NCBI RefSeq assembly: GCF_003852895.1
Contig: NZ_QUSW01000009.1
Location: forward strand, 1 to 64,000
From: Rhizobacter terrae
Lineage (GTDB): Bacteria > Pseudomonadota > Gammaproteobacteria > Burkholderiales > Burkholderiaceae_C
Direction of reading: 5' to 3'
DNA length: 64,000 bases
In this document: piece by piece, positions 35,039-43,159 of the stretch
Numbering within the stretch: the first letter of the stretch is position 1
How the letters are laid out: every line of letters begins with the position of its first letter
The notes under the pieces: generated by a model
The model's input: the letters and a program-made list of their open reading frames with translations, nothing else
Database searches by the model: none
What the model was told of the DNA's origin: nothing
Program-made: the position numbers and the translations under genes

Positions 35039-36310
35039 TCAAGCCAGCATCAGGAGCGTCGCCACCCCGACGAGCATGACGGTGCCAGCCGCCACCAGGG
35101 TGTGGTGCCGCACGCGGCCGCGCCCATAAAGCAGCACGGTGGCGGTCTTCACGACGGTGTTGCTCAGCAGGGCCACGCACAAGGCCGTGGCGGCCTGGGC
35201 CGTCTGCACCTGTGTGTGGCCGTCGTGAGCCAAGGACAGGGTGATCGCATCCACGTCAGCGGATCCGGCGAGGGCGGACACCACGTAGAAGCCGGACTGG
35301 GGCAGATGGATCTGTGCCAGCCGGATGAGCAGAAGGATGACGGCGAACAGCAAGCCGAATCGCAGGGCCTCCCCCAGCTGGAACGGGTTCCGCACGGCCA
35401 GCGAGCCGGCATCCGCTGCAGCCGTGCGCGTACACAGCAGGTAGTGGGCGAGGGCGAAGGCACCGGTGGCAGCGCCCATGGCAGTCAGCGGAATCCACAC
35501 CGCTTGCAGCAGCGACGGATTGACGACCGCGACAAGCACCAGGACGCGCAAGAACATCACCAGCCAGGACAGCAGGATGCCGGTGGCCTCGCGGTTGCCG
35601 GCCGGCGACGCCTCGGCGCTTCGGCTTGCGCGCGCAAAGCTGAGGGTGGTGGCGGTGGACGACACCAATCCGCCGGCCAAGCCGGTGATGGCCGTGCCGC
35701 GGCTGGAGCCGAGCCACCTCATGGCCAGGTAGCCCACGAGGGACAGCGCCGAGGTGAGGATGACCAGCAGCCAGAGCTGGTAGAGGTTGACGGCATTCCA
35801 TGGATCGACCGGCGTTCTCGGCAGCAGGGGCAGCACGATGAACGACATGCACATCAGCTTGATGGCTGCCAGCAGGTCTTCGGTGCCGATCTTGGCCACC
35901 AGGACATGCAGCGGCTGCTTGAACGCGAGCACGGCCGAGACGGCCACGGCCAGCGCCACGCCCAGGGCAGCATCGCCCACGACGACCATGGCGCCCAGCA
36001 ACACCACGGCCATGGCCGCAATTTCACTGGTGAGTCCGGGCGCCTGATCGGCTGGATCCCTGCCGCGGCGGACGTAGCCGGCGACGACGACAGCGCTGAC
36101 GGCAGCCAGCGCGATGGCGAAGACCCAGGCGGACGCGAGCTCTCGCGCCAGCCATGCGGAGGTGGCTCCCACCAGCGCCAACAGGATGTGCGTGCGCACG
36201 CCACCGAGGACGCGCTCGGGCTCCGAACTCCTGCGCTGCTCGCGCTCCACGCCGACCAGTGCGCCGATGAACAGCGCGACCAGGAAATGACGGGCGACTT
36301 CCAGATTCAT
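35039..36310 (-). CDS. MgtC/DUF4010 family membrane protein
   Basis: The 423-residue integral membrane protein has about twelve hydrophobic helices. The N-terminal 130 residues, with LFIGALVGVEREQRR, resemble the MgtC/SapB membrane domain. The remainder fits DUF4010, including the motif AITGLAGGLVSSTATTLSFA. Such proteins are common in betaproteobacteria next to stress genes and have no proven function; magnesium or phosphate homeostasis has been suggested for relatives. I start it at ATG 36310 (MNLEVARHFL), since the 16 extra residues upstream are polar and cover the Fnr-like box region. Its stop is followed after about 95 bases by the USP operon on the same strand, which has its own regulatory site. 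Confidence 0.85.
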   Translation of the reverse strand: MNLEVARHFLVALFIGALVGVEREQRRSSEPERVLGGVRTHILLALVGATSAWLARELASAWVFAIALAAVSAVVVAGYVRRGRDPADQAPGLTSEIAAMAVVLLGAMVVVGDAALGVALAVAVSAVLAFKQPLHVLVAKIGTEDLLAAIKLMCMSFIVLPLLPRTPVDPWNAVNLYQLWLLVILTSALSLVGYLAMRWLGSSRGTAITGLAGGLVSSTATTLSFARASRSAEASPAGNREATGILLSWLVMFLRVLVLVAVVNPSLLQAVWIPLTAMGAATGAFALAHYLLCTRTAAADAGSLAVRNPFQLGEALRFGLLFAVILLLIRLAQIHLPQSGFYVVSALAGSADVDAITLSLAHDGHTQVQTAQAATALCVALLSNTVVKTATVLLYGRGRVRHHTLVAAGTVMLVGVATLLMLA

Positions 36311-36344
36311 GCTGTGAAGTGTCCAGGACGGCCGCGGGTGACGC

Positions 36345-36358
36345 TTGCGTTGCGTCAA
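36345..36358 (-). promoter_or_regulatory. Fnr/Anr-like site upstream of the DUF4010 gene
   Basis: On the minus strand the sequence is TTGACGCAACGCAA, related to TTGATNNNNATCAA and sharing 11 of 14 bases with the element at 35001-35014. Its centre lies 41 bases upstream of the chosen ATG. Two similar boxes before two adjacent same-strand transcription units suggest common oxygen or redox control. The match is imperfect, so this is a candidate. Confidence 0.4.
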
Positions 36359-36405
36359 GGGAACTCAGCGATCGAACGCTGGCGCTTGGAAAAGATTCGT
36401 ACGGC

Positions 36406-36428
36406 CCGGGTGTCGACACAGAACCCGG
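36406..36428 (-). terminator. Possible weak intrinsic terminator after the lipoprotein gene
   Basis: An inverted repeat CCGGGT...ACCCGG (36406-36411 and 36423-36428) encloses an 11-base loop. On the minus strand it lies 18 bases after the lipoprotein stop and is followed, about ten bases on, by a short T run. The stem is strong but short and the T run is distant, so termination of the 17-gene operon here is only suggested. Confidence 0.3.
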
Positions 36429-36445
36429 ACCTTCCGGCAGACGGC

Positions 36446-36733
36446 CTACTTGCGGGCCCACCCCGCCCGCGTCATGCATTCATTGACGGCGTACCGATAG
36501 TCCTGCATGTCCTGCGCGGTGGCAGCAGGATTGCCGACGCTCGCGGAATTCGGGTCGGTGCCGGCCGATGGCATGGGGCGCGGCGCCAGTGGCTGCTTGG
36601 AAGCCTCGGCCCGACATTGCGACATCGTGGCCCTCAGGTCGGCATCGGTGGCGCCCGGTCTTGTCCAGGCGGCGGGGAGCACCGGTGCGGCGCAGGCGGT
36701 CAGCAGACACAGGAGCAGGGCAGGCAGCTTCAT
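36446..36733 (-). CDS. Small lipoprotein, function unknown
   Basis: The 95-residue protein has a lipoprotein signal peptide: MKLPALLLCLLTACAAP, with lipobox LTAC, so Cys14 should be lipidated. The mature part has a conserved-looking block around DADLRATMSQCRAEASKQ and a C-terminal YRYAVNECMTRAGW, a pattern seen in several small unnamed proteobacterial lipoproteins with two cysteines that could pair. It starts at an ATG overlapping the stop of the FemAB/GNAT-like gene (ATGA). It is the last gene of the long minus-strand operon. Its role may be structural in the envelope; nothing in the sequence shows an enzyme. Confidence 0.8.
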   Translation of the reverse strand: MKLPALLLCLLTACAAPVLPAAWTRPGATDADLRATMSQCRAEASKQPLAPRPMPSAGTDPNSASVGNPAATAQDMQDYRYAVNECMTRAGWARK

Positions 36734-37839
36734 GGACTGGGCTCCACGCTGAAACTCAACTTCCCACGGACTTCCCGATCGCGGGACTTTGGAGCATACA
36801 TCTGCTTCAGGCTGTGACGGATGTAGGGGGCGAGCAGCCGGTTGAGCCATGGGGTACGGTGCCTGACCGAAATCCAGATGTCGTCGCTGGCGGCACCGAA
36901 CTTGCGCTTCATGTCGTGGTTCGTCGAACCCAGGTCGACCATCGAGCATCCGCGCGTCACCGCATGCTCGATCGACCGCAGGACGATCGCATACCAAAGG
37001 TTCAGCTGCCGCGATACCGCATAGTCGAGACCGATGACCATGCATTTCACCTGGTCGTGCCGTTCCAGCAGAAGCCCGAATCCGACGCAGCGGCCGTCCT
37101 GTCTTGCCACCAGCAAGCGCGAGGAACCCAGTTGGCGTGCCATCGCATGGAACAACGATTTCGGAAGTGCCTGTGTGCGTGCCTCGGTGGCGCGGGCGTT
37201 CACCGCCAGGTACAGCGGGTACAGCTCGTCGACCAAGTGATCGAAGCGTTCCATCACGTCGAAGGCCAGTCCGCTCTCGCGCTGGTGCCGCAGCACTTGC
37301 TTCAGGTAGTAGCGCTTCTTGGCAGGCAAGGTGTCGAGCCATGCATCCAGAGAAGCGGTCGAACGCAGGTCGACCCGGCTGCGGTCAAAGCACAGCACGT
37401 TGACGAATCCGGCGTCGCAGTTGTCCTGCAGCACGGTCGCATCGCGACCGCTGGAGAACTCCTTCAGGACGATCAGGTCGTGCGGCACCGCTCGTGCCAG
37501 AAAGGAGCGCAGTGCTGCCATGAAGTCGGCAAACCGCAGCACGGCTTCATCGAACCAGAAAGCCTGCCCTCCCGCCACCGTCCCGCCCAGCACCAGAACG
37601 CGCAGAGGGATCAATCCCGCAATGCGCCTGCCGGTCAGGGACACATAGGCCAGCCCGCAGATGGCTCCCGCCGCATCGATGCATGCCACGTAGTGGTGAG
37701 AGGCCTCCGGAGTGGCTTCGGACACAAGGCGCAGATAGTCGAGATCCAGCGAGAGTTCGCCGGCGCTGACGTGCCGTTCCCAAGCCTGCTGGAATGAAGT
37801 CTCACGAGGGTTGTCGACGATTCTGAACTGTGGGGTCAT
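36730..37839 (-). CDS. FemAB/GNAT-type (BioF2-like) acyl- or aminoacyltransferase
   Basis: The 369-residue protein resembles the GNAT acetyltransferase_6 (BioF2-like) group, related to FemAB enzymes, with two tandem GNAT folds. The clearest part is the second domain: KRYYLKQVLRHQRESG, LPKSLFHAMARQLGSSRLLVAR, VGFGLLLER, and NLWYAIVLRSIEHAVTRGCSMVDLGSTNHDMKRKFGA. The last is the typical WxxxxxxIexAixxGcxxxdlG block. Family members transfer acyl or aminoacyl groups to amines, often in exopolysaccharide or natural-product pathways. It begins after a 68-base gap from the HAD gene, the widest gap in the operon, and overlaps the following lipoprotein by four bases. The substrate is unknown; an amine made by the aminotransferase of this operon is a testable candidate. 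Confidence 0.75.
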   Translation of the reverse strand: MTPQFRIVDNPRETSFQQAWERHVSAGELSLDLDYLRLVSEATPEASHHYVACIDAAGAICGLAYVSLTGRRIAGLIPLRVLVLGGTVAGGQAFWFDEAVLRFADFMAALRSFLARAVPHDLIVLKEFSSGRDATVLQDNCDAGFVNVLCFDRSRVDLRSTASLDAWLDTLPAKKRYYLKQVLRHQRESGLAFDVMERFDHLVDELYPLYLAVNARATEARTQALPKSLFHAMARQLGSSRLLVARQDGRCVGFGLLLERHDQVKCMVIGLDYAVSRQLNLWYAIVLRSIEHAVTRGCSMVDLGSTNHDMKRKFGAASDDIWISVRHRTPWLNRLLAPYIRHSLKQMYAPKSRDREVRGKLSFSVEPSP

Positions 37840-37907
37840 CTCGGTGAATCCTCATGGGGGCCTGCTCGAGTCGCAACCTGCCCGTCAGGTTCATGGGTGG
37901 CTTTCCA

Positions 37908-38687
37908 TCAGGGGATCAATGCTGTCGCGGTGAGGTGATCGAGGAGATCGGCAATGCTCGCGATCCGGTGACGTGCTGGCGCCTGCCCGGTGTCGCCGTG
38001 GTCTCGCCCCTTGCCGGTGAGCACAAGCACGTGCTCCAGGCCCAGTGCCTGGGCACCGGCAATGTCGGTGCGCATGTCATCGCCGACGACGATCGCCTCG
38101 TGTGCCTCCACGCCCAAGGCAGCCAGTGCAGCCTGGAAGAAGAGGGGCGACGGCTTGCCCGTGATTGAAGCGCTGCGGCCCGTGGCCGCTTCCAGGCCGA
38201 CGATGAAGGCGCCCGCATCGAGCATCGGCCCCTCGCGGTCGTGCCAGTAGAGGTTGCGGTGCGGCACGAGCAGCGTCGCGCCTTGCCTGACGAGGCGAAA
38301 TGCCAGGTTGAGGTTGGCGTAGTCGAAACGTTCGGCCACATCGGCCACCACCACGAAGTCCGGCGCCTCGCAGTTCCTGGGAACGCCTTCGAACAAGGAC
38401 TCCATGGCCGGCGGAACCAGCAGATGACAGCTGGCCCCGGCATGGGCCTTGACGTGATGGGCACAGGCGCTGGCCGCCGTCTGGATCTGGTCTGCCATGG
38501 CGTCGATGCCGGCGGCCTGCAACTCGCCGGCGATCTGGTCCGCCGAACGGGCGCTGATGTTTGTCAACAGGCGGACAAGCAGGCCGCGCTCGCGCGCGTT
38601 GCGCAAGGTCTCGTTCGCGCCGGCAATGGCCTGCCCCTTGAACATCAGGGTGCCATCAATGTCCAGCAACAAGGCTTTCAGGTGCAT
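37908..38687 (-). CDS. HAD-superfamily IIA phosphatase (NagD-like)
   Basis: The 259-residue protein is a haloacid-dehalogenase-type phosphatase with a C2 cap, as in NagD and phosphoglycolate phosphatases. Motif I is DIDGTL (Asp9, Asp11), motif II is LLTNIS, motif III includes the lysine of GKPSPLFF, and motif IV is VVGDDMRTDIAGA. All catalytic residues appear present, so it should hydrolyse a phosphate monoester in the cytoplasm. It overlaps the preceding phosphodiesterase-like gene by ten bases, indicating translational coupling. Together with the kinases of this operon it suggests a phosphorylated small-molecule intermediate. The natural substrate cannot be read from sequence. Confidence 0.88.
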   Translation of the reverse strand: MHLKALLLDIDGTLMFKGQAIAGANETLRNARERGLLVRLLTNISARSADQIAGELQAAGIDAMADQIQTAASACAHHVKAHAGASCHLLVPPAMESLFEGVPRNCEAPDFVVVADVAERFDYANLNLAFRLVRQGATLLVPHRNLYWHDREGPMLDAGAFIVGLEAATGRSASITGKPSPLFFQAALAALGVEAHEAIVVGDDMRTDIAGAQALGLEHVLVLTGKGRDHGDTGQAPARHRIASIADLLDHLTATALIP

Positions 38688-40321
38688 GGTGCGAGTCGTG
38701 GAGGTGTCGGCATGTGGTGCACCGGGCTGCCGTGCATGTCGCGCAGCCAGCCCAGCAGTGCGGGCGCGAGGTCTGTCAGCTCCAGCGGCTGGGTCCAGTC
38801 CGGCGAGTTGGCGCGGGGTTCAAGCAGGACGCCTTTCAGCCATGGGTCGTCCGACCAGCAGGTGTGGTCGCCGCCCTTGCGGGCCGGTGCCATCAAGGGG
38901 TAGCGAAGGCTGGCGCGCAGCCGCACACGGGCCGGCGGTTGCAGGTACCAGGTGCTGGTCCAGCCCTGGCCGGCCGAGTGCGGAGGTCCTTCGATCAGCT
39001 CGAATCGGCCGTCCAACGCAGCGCCCGGCGACCGATTCAAGGTCTCGACAAGATCTTCGGGTGACAGGCCGGCGCTGGCCATGCGTTCAGGATGCAGCGC
39101 GATCCATCCGTTCTCGGCAGGGTGGTAGAACGCCAGCGACCGGGTGACATCGATGTCGCCAGTGGCGTCGGCAACCAGCCAGCCGTTGTGCAGCAGGCAT
39201 TGATTGGGACAGACTTCATGGACGATCGGCATCATGCCGTGGTCGGCGTGGGCGATGAAGCGCGAGTCCGGCGTCAGCCGCGCGCCGCATTCCACGAACA
39301 GTTCGCCCAGCCATGTGGCCGCACGCCGCAACACGCTGCCAGCCAAGGCAAATTCAGACGCGGTACGCGGCTCCACCACCTGCCTCAGCAGCTGATGGGA
39401 CAGCAAGTCGATCAGCGGATAGTAGGCAACGACCAGATCGCCGCCTTCGGACTCCAGCGTCCAGAGGAGATCATCCAGGAAGCTCCGGTGGACGCAGTCC
39501 AGCAAGTCGAGCAGCAGGGCTTCTGCCTCGCCAGCGCCGTCTTCATCGATGCGGCGACCCAGCCGGCTGCCCACATACAGGCGAGCCGGATTGGCGGCGC
39601 AGTAGGCGAGGTCTTGCAGCGCGGCGCAGCGCGCTTGCGCATGTTCTCCCTGGATGAGCACCGGTTGGAAACCGAGGGAGCACAGGCATGGCTCGCCGTC
39701 GATGCGCGTCGCGCGCACTGCGATGGCGCGATGGGTCTGGCCTGCCAGCGATGGCGCGGCGCTTTCTGGCAGCCGAAGGTGCCGGGTGGTATCGAATGCA
39801 ATCTCGACGCAGCCCTGCGGCGTTCCGGTCAGGCGCATGCAGTGATCGCCGGCCTCGACGCTCCAGCGAATGCCGAGCGCGTCGATGACCAGTGCTTCCC
39901 CGGAACGCAGTACCTGCGGCCGGGCCAGTGACGGCCCATAGACATGGCTGTGCGACAGCAGCGCGGGCCCGAGGCGGTCGGGTTGCACGAACGGCACGGC
40001 GCAGGTGCGCACGGTGCCGCCGCTGCGCGCCCAGCGATCCCACACCATCGGGATGTCGCGCGGCCACGCGACAAACGCATCGTCCATGGCCAGCGGCGCT
40101 CCGTGCTGGCGCGCCGGCATGGTGTATCCCGTGAGGCCATGCGCTGCCACCGGCAACCCGCTCCAGATGCTGAACAGTGATGGCGGCGTCTGGCAGTTGG
40201 GACTCAGGGGCTCCAGCGGAAGAATCCGTGCGAAGGCCAGCGGCAGCTCTGGCTCCAGCAGGCGAAAGAGCTTCAGCGACAGCCCATCGACCAGGAGCCA
40301 CAGCAGCCGCCTGGGCTTCAT
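38678..40321 (-). CDS. Alkaline-phosphatase superfamily enzyme (type I phosphodiesterase-like)
   Basis: The 547-residue protein has the outline of the type I phosphodiesterase/nucleotide pyrophosphatase branch of the alkaline phosphatase superfamily. A metal-binding Asp stands in LLVDGLSLKLF near the start. The nucleophile region is PNCQTPPSLFSIWSGLP, with Thr or Ser as the candidate nucleophile. Further metal ligands are AYYPLIDLLSHQ (Asp and His) and FIAHADHGMMP (Asp-His pair). No signal peptide is seen, so it is probably cytoplasmic. The ATG at 40321 overlaps the stop of the P-loop kinase gene; a GTG-rich, glycine-repeat extension upstream is rejected. It could hydrolyse a phosphodiester, pyrophosphate or phosphonate bond of the operon's product or precursor. 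Confidence 0.8.
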   Translation of the reverse strand: MKPRRLLWLLVDGLSLKLFRLLEPELPLAFARILPLEPLSPNCQTPPSLFSIWSGLPVAAHGLTGYTMPARQHGAPLAMDDAFVAWPRDIPMVWDRWARSGGTVRTCAVPFVQPDRLGPALLSHSHVYGPSLARPQVLRSGEALVIDALGIRWSVEAGDHCMRLTGTPQGCVEIAFDTTRHLRLPESAAPSLAGQTHRAIAVRATRIDGEPCLCSLGFQPVLIQGEHAQARCAALQDLAYCAANPARLYVGSRLGRRIDEDGAGEAEALLLDLLDCVHRSFLDDLLWTLESEGGDLVVAYYPLIDLLSHQLLRQVVEPRTASEFALAGSVLRRAATWLGELFVECGARLTPDSRFIAHADHGMMPIVHEVCPNQCLLHNGWLVADATGDIDVTRSLAFYHPAENGWIALHPERMASAGLSPEDLVETLNRSPGAALDGRFELIEGPPHSAGQGWTSTWYLQPPARVRLRASLRYPLMAPARKGGDHTCWSDDPWLKGVLLEPRANSPDWTQPLELTDLAPALLGWLRDMHGSPVHHMPTPPRLAPCT

Positions 40322-40911
40322 GCCGCCACCGCCTCCGCTGGCTGCGCGAGGAGCCTGGCGCACAGGCCTTCCACCTGGCTTCGCAACTCATCGAGGCTGC
40401 CATTGTTGGTCAGGACATAGCTGGGCCTGATCCGCGCCATCTGGGCGTCCAGCGGGCTGTCTTCGACGATGCTCGGATCCATGCGCGAGGCCAGGCGCTG
40501 CCGGCGAAGCGCAGGGCGTGCCACCAGCTTGACGACGATGAAGCCGGCACGCTGCAGGGCTGGCCAGTCGACGATGTCGTCTCGCAGGTCGTCGTTGATC
40601 ACGACATCGGCCTGGGTGTCTGCCAGCCCCAGCAGGAAGCGCCTGGCGAGGGATTCCGGATGGATGCGCCGCAAGTGGGTCGCGACACTCTCGAGCAGGC
40701 GCTGGTCCTGCGCATCCGGGTCGATCGCCATGCCGGCTTCGGCATAGAACATCGACTGCAGCCGATACAGCGGTGCGGCCAGTTTCACGATGCCCACCGA
40801 CAGGCCACGTGCCTCGAAGGTCTCGCGCATCAGGCCGGCGGTGGTGCTCTTGCCCGAGCCACTGGGCGCGACCAGGCAAAGCTTGAGGGTGGGGGACGCA
40901 AGTCCGGGCAT
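40318..40911 (-). CDS. P-loop kinase, nucleotide/small-molecule type
   Basis: The 197-residue protein has a Walker A motif at residues 15-22 (APSGSGKS) right after the first strand. A lid-like, basic middle (RPALRRQRLASRMDPS) follows, the arrangement of adenylate-kinase-like and dephospho-CoA-kinase-like enzymes. VVINDDLRDDI is a likely Walker B and substrate-binding segment. The C-terminal SYVLTNNGSLDELRSQV is typical of this kinase fold. It starts 15 bases after the HprK-like gene with a good ribosome site (GAGGGA) and overlaps the phosphodiesterase gene. It therefore probably phosphorylates a nucleotide or a pathway metabolite. I cannot name the acceptor. It is distinct from the upstream HprK-like enzyme, so the operon has two P-loop kinases. 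Confidence 0.8.
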   Translation of the reverse strand: MPGLASPTLKLCLVAPSGSGKSTTAGLMRETFEARGLSVGIVKLAAPLYRLQSMFYAEAGMAIDPDAQDQRLLESVATHLRRIHPESLARRFLLGLADTQADVVINDDLRDDIVDWPALQRAGFIVVKLVARPALRRQRLASRMDPSIVEDSPLDAQMARIRPSYVLTNNGSLDELRSQVEGLCARLLAQPAEAVAA

Positions 40912-40926
40912 GGTGTCGTTCCCTCG

Positions 40927-41994
40927 TCAGGCCTGGGCCGTGGCCTGCTGTTGTGCACGCCCCTGAGCGCGAGTCCAAGGCACCTCGCACAAGGCCTCGA
41001 CCAGATCGGGGGACAGGTGGGCGGACAGGCCCTGGCCGGCCGGCGGCAGACCATGCCAGGTCGACGTGATGAAGGTATGCGGCCACTCGAAGATGCTGCG
41101 CTCCGACAGGATGCGCTGGATGTCGGTGCGCGTGAGCCGGTGTGTTCGCAGCGGCTCGTCAAGCTGCACCTGCGGCAGCACGATTTCGTCCAGCCAGGCG
41201 GTGCCCACGGGGCTGCGACCGATCAGTCCCGCAAAGGTTTCGGGTTGCAGCAGGATCTTCTTCTGGTCGGGCATGTCGGAGTCGACCAGGCTGCGCAGGT
41301 CGTCGCCCAGGGCCTTGATCAGCGAAGGGAATTGACGCAGGGTGCCCAGGCCGATGTGAGGGAAGTCGGGCCAGCCACGGGCTCGAACGCGGCCGTCGAT
41401 CACGTCCAGCAACAGCTTGTCGCCGGAGAAATAGCGCTGTCGGCCGTTGACGACCCGCTCCAGCATGGTGGTGGTCTTGCCGGCGCCTTTCATCCCGGCG
41501 ATGGCGATCGCACCGCCCGTGTCCTCGTTCAAGGTGGCCGAGCTGTGAAGAATGGCCGTGCCCTTGGCCTGCTCGACGAGCAGGCCGTGGTAGCGCACCA
41601 GCTCGATCAGGTGGATGAAAGCACCGGCACCTCCGTGGAAATCGACGTGCCGGCGGTTGCGGTCGATCAGGTAGCCCACCTGCTTGTCCTCGTCCCAGGC
41701 CACCAGCCGACCATCGTCGAGCCAGCCTTGCTTGACCTTCAGCGTGAAGCCCTCTGCATAGGTCTCGCGGATCGTCGCGGGCTGCGTGCAGCACGCCTTC
41801 CAGCTCGCGAGGAAAGCTTCCGGGGGTGCGAGCCTTACCTCCAGGTCGCAGGAGGTCGTCTCAGCAGTGGGAAGCAGGTAGGGTGAGAGGAAGCGGCACA
41901 AGCGCTCGGCAAGGCCGCAGGGGTCGGGGCGCGGTTCAGGTGTCTGGGTGTTCAGTCCGAGACTGAAGACGCCATTGGTCAACACGGTTTTCAC
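40927..41994 (-). CDS. HprK-related kinase
   Basis: The 355-residue protein resembles the C-terminal kinase domain of HPr kinase/phosphorylase. The P-loop GMKGAGKT lies at residues 167-174, followed by MLERVVNGRQRYFSGDKLLLDV, where D-K/R after the strand replaces the D-D of true HprK. The N-terminal 160 residues are unlike the HPr-kinase N-domain. HprK-related kinases in uncharacterised multi-gene systems are known (the HPr-rel-A and GAK groups of automated annotation), and this one may belong to such a family; I cannot verify it. The start is GTG 41994, chosen because GGGAG stands eight bases upstream; the frame before it is an antisense shadow. It overlaps the preceding gene region by none, with a 22-base gap. 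Confidence 0.75.
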   Translation of the reverse strand: MKTVLTNGVFSLGLNTQTPEPRPDPCGLAERLCRFLSPYLLPTAETTSCDLEVRLAPPEAFLASWKACCTQPATIRETYAEGFTLKVKQGWLDDGRLVAWDEDKQVGYLIDRNRRHVDFHGGAGAFIHLIELVRYHGLLVEQAKGTAILHSSATLNEDTGGAIAIAGMKGAGKTTTMLERVVNGRQRYFSGDKLLLDVIDGRVRARGWPDFPHIGLGTLRQFPSLIKALGDDLRSLVDSDMPDQKKILLQPETFAGLIGRSPVGTAWLDEIVLPQVQLDEPLRTHRLTRTDIQRILSERSIFEWPHTFITSTWHGLPPAGQGLSAHLSPDLVEALCEVPWTRAQGRAQQQATAQA

Positions 41995-42016
41995 AGGTCG
42001 TCTCCCGGCACGGAAA

Positions 42017-43159
42017 TCACAAGGAAGCCGCCACGCAGAGGCGGCGGAAAGTGGGATCGGCGGCCTCCGTGGGCATGGGCCGCACCCGAAGCCGCTGCAA
42101 GTCCAGGAAGGACTGCACCAACGCCGCGAGCGCCTCTGCATCGGACGAGATCGATCGCGCACCGTCCAAGCCTCGCGTCTTCAGGTAGTCGATCGAGCAC
42201 AGCGTTGCGGGTGCGGTGTCGTCGAGCGATTGATTGATGGAGAAGCCAAGCCTGAACAGATGGCCGCTGGCCAGCGACTCGCAGCCGGACACGAACTCAG
42301 TCCGGCGCCAGCGCAGCACCGATTGCAAGGGCAGGTCGAGGCACAGGGCCATGTGCTCCTCGGGCGAGGAGGTGAGCCGCTCGTCGTGGTGGATGGCGGT
42401 GCGCGGCGGCCCGCCTGGGGCCGAAATGGCCGCACGGATGTCGGCGAAGGCGTCGGTCACGCGGGCCTTGCGCTTGTGGGTGAACAGTGCGGCATTCACC
42501 CAGCCTGCCTTGCCCGACGAGGTGGGCAGCACTTCGCACAGCACGTTGTCGTGGCAGGCGAACTGAAGCTCTTCACCCAACTGGCTGACGAACTCGCTGC
42601 CCGGCACGGTGTCGAGGTGATCGAGCCAGTCTTCACCCAGCCGATGCACGTCGAGCGACGGCTCGTCGAGGAGCAGCCGCCATCCCGCTGGCGCCGTGCC
42701 CTTCGTGTAGAAGCACTCGTAGTTGTTGGTGACGAGGTGCAGGTTCTCGAACGCCTGCCACAGCCGTTGGCACAGGTCGTCGGGTGCGATGTCTGCGGAC
42801 GGCGGCACCGCGAGGAAGTGGGTCCCATGGCGATCAGCCCGGTCGACCAGATGGGTGAGCCGCAACGACGGCCCGCGGGTTGCGCTGCAGCGCTCGATGA
42901 TTGCAAGCGGCATGGCCTGCACCCCGATGTTGGCGCAGACGGCTGTCTCGCCCAGCGGAGCTTCGTGCCAGCCGTCGGGTCCCGCGTGTCCAATGACTGG
43001 CAGTGATTCCCGGCAGTCCATCTGCGCCGCCCGCGCAGCGATGCGTGCGCCGGGCGGCAGTGCCACCACCTGCAACTGAGCCAGGGCGTCGGGCACGGGT
43101 TCGGCGTGGCGCACGCGCCAGTTGCCGAACACCAGGAGTGAGGAGGAGTCGGAGCTCAT
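42017..43159 (-). CDS. Degenerate CYTH-like protein, paralogue of the next upstream gene
   Basis: The 380-residue protein has no named family that I recognise, but it is clearly paralogous to the 43156-44385 product. Matching blocks are YECFYTK (147-153) against DECWYTK. Near the C-terminus both have ESL, then a G and F, LD, C, I-x-Y and TR in the same order and spacing. The ExExK signature of CYTH domains, present in the paralogue, is lost here, where the stretch after YTK reads GTAPAGWRL. It may therefore be a non-catalytic subunit. It starts at an ATG overlapping the stop of its paralogue. It is soluble, with no signal or membrane segment. The function is unknown. Confidence 0.7.
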   Translation of the reverse strand: MSSDSSSLLVFGNWRVRHAEPVPDALAQLQVVALPPGARIAARAAQMDCRESLPVIGHAGPDGWHEAPLGETAVCANIGVQAMPLAIIERCSATRGPSLRLTHLVDRADRHGTHFLAVPPSADIAPDDLCQRLWQAFENLHLVTNNYECFYTKGTAPAGWRLLLDEPSLDVHRLGEDWLDHLDTVPGSEFVSQLGEELQFACHDNVLCEVLPTSSGKAGWVNAALFTHKRKARVTDAFADIRAAISAPGGPPRTAIHHDERLTSSPEEHMALCLDLPLQSVLRWRRTEFVSGCESLASGHLFRLGFSINQSLDDTAPATLCSIDYLKTRGLDGARSISSDAEALAALVQSFLDLQRLRVRPMPTEAADPTFRRLCVAASL

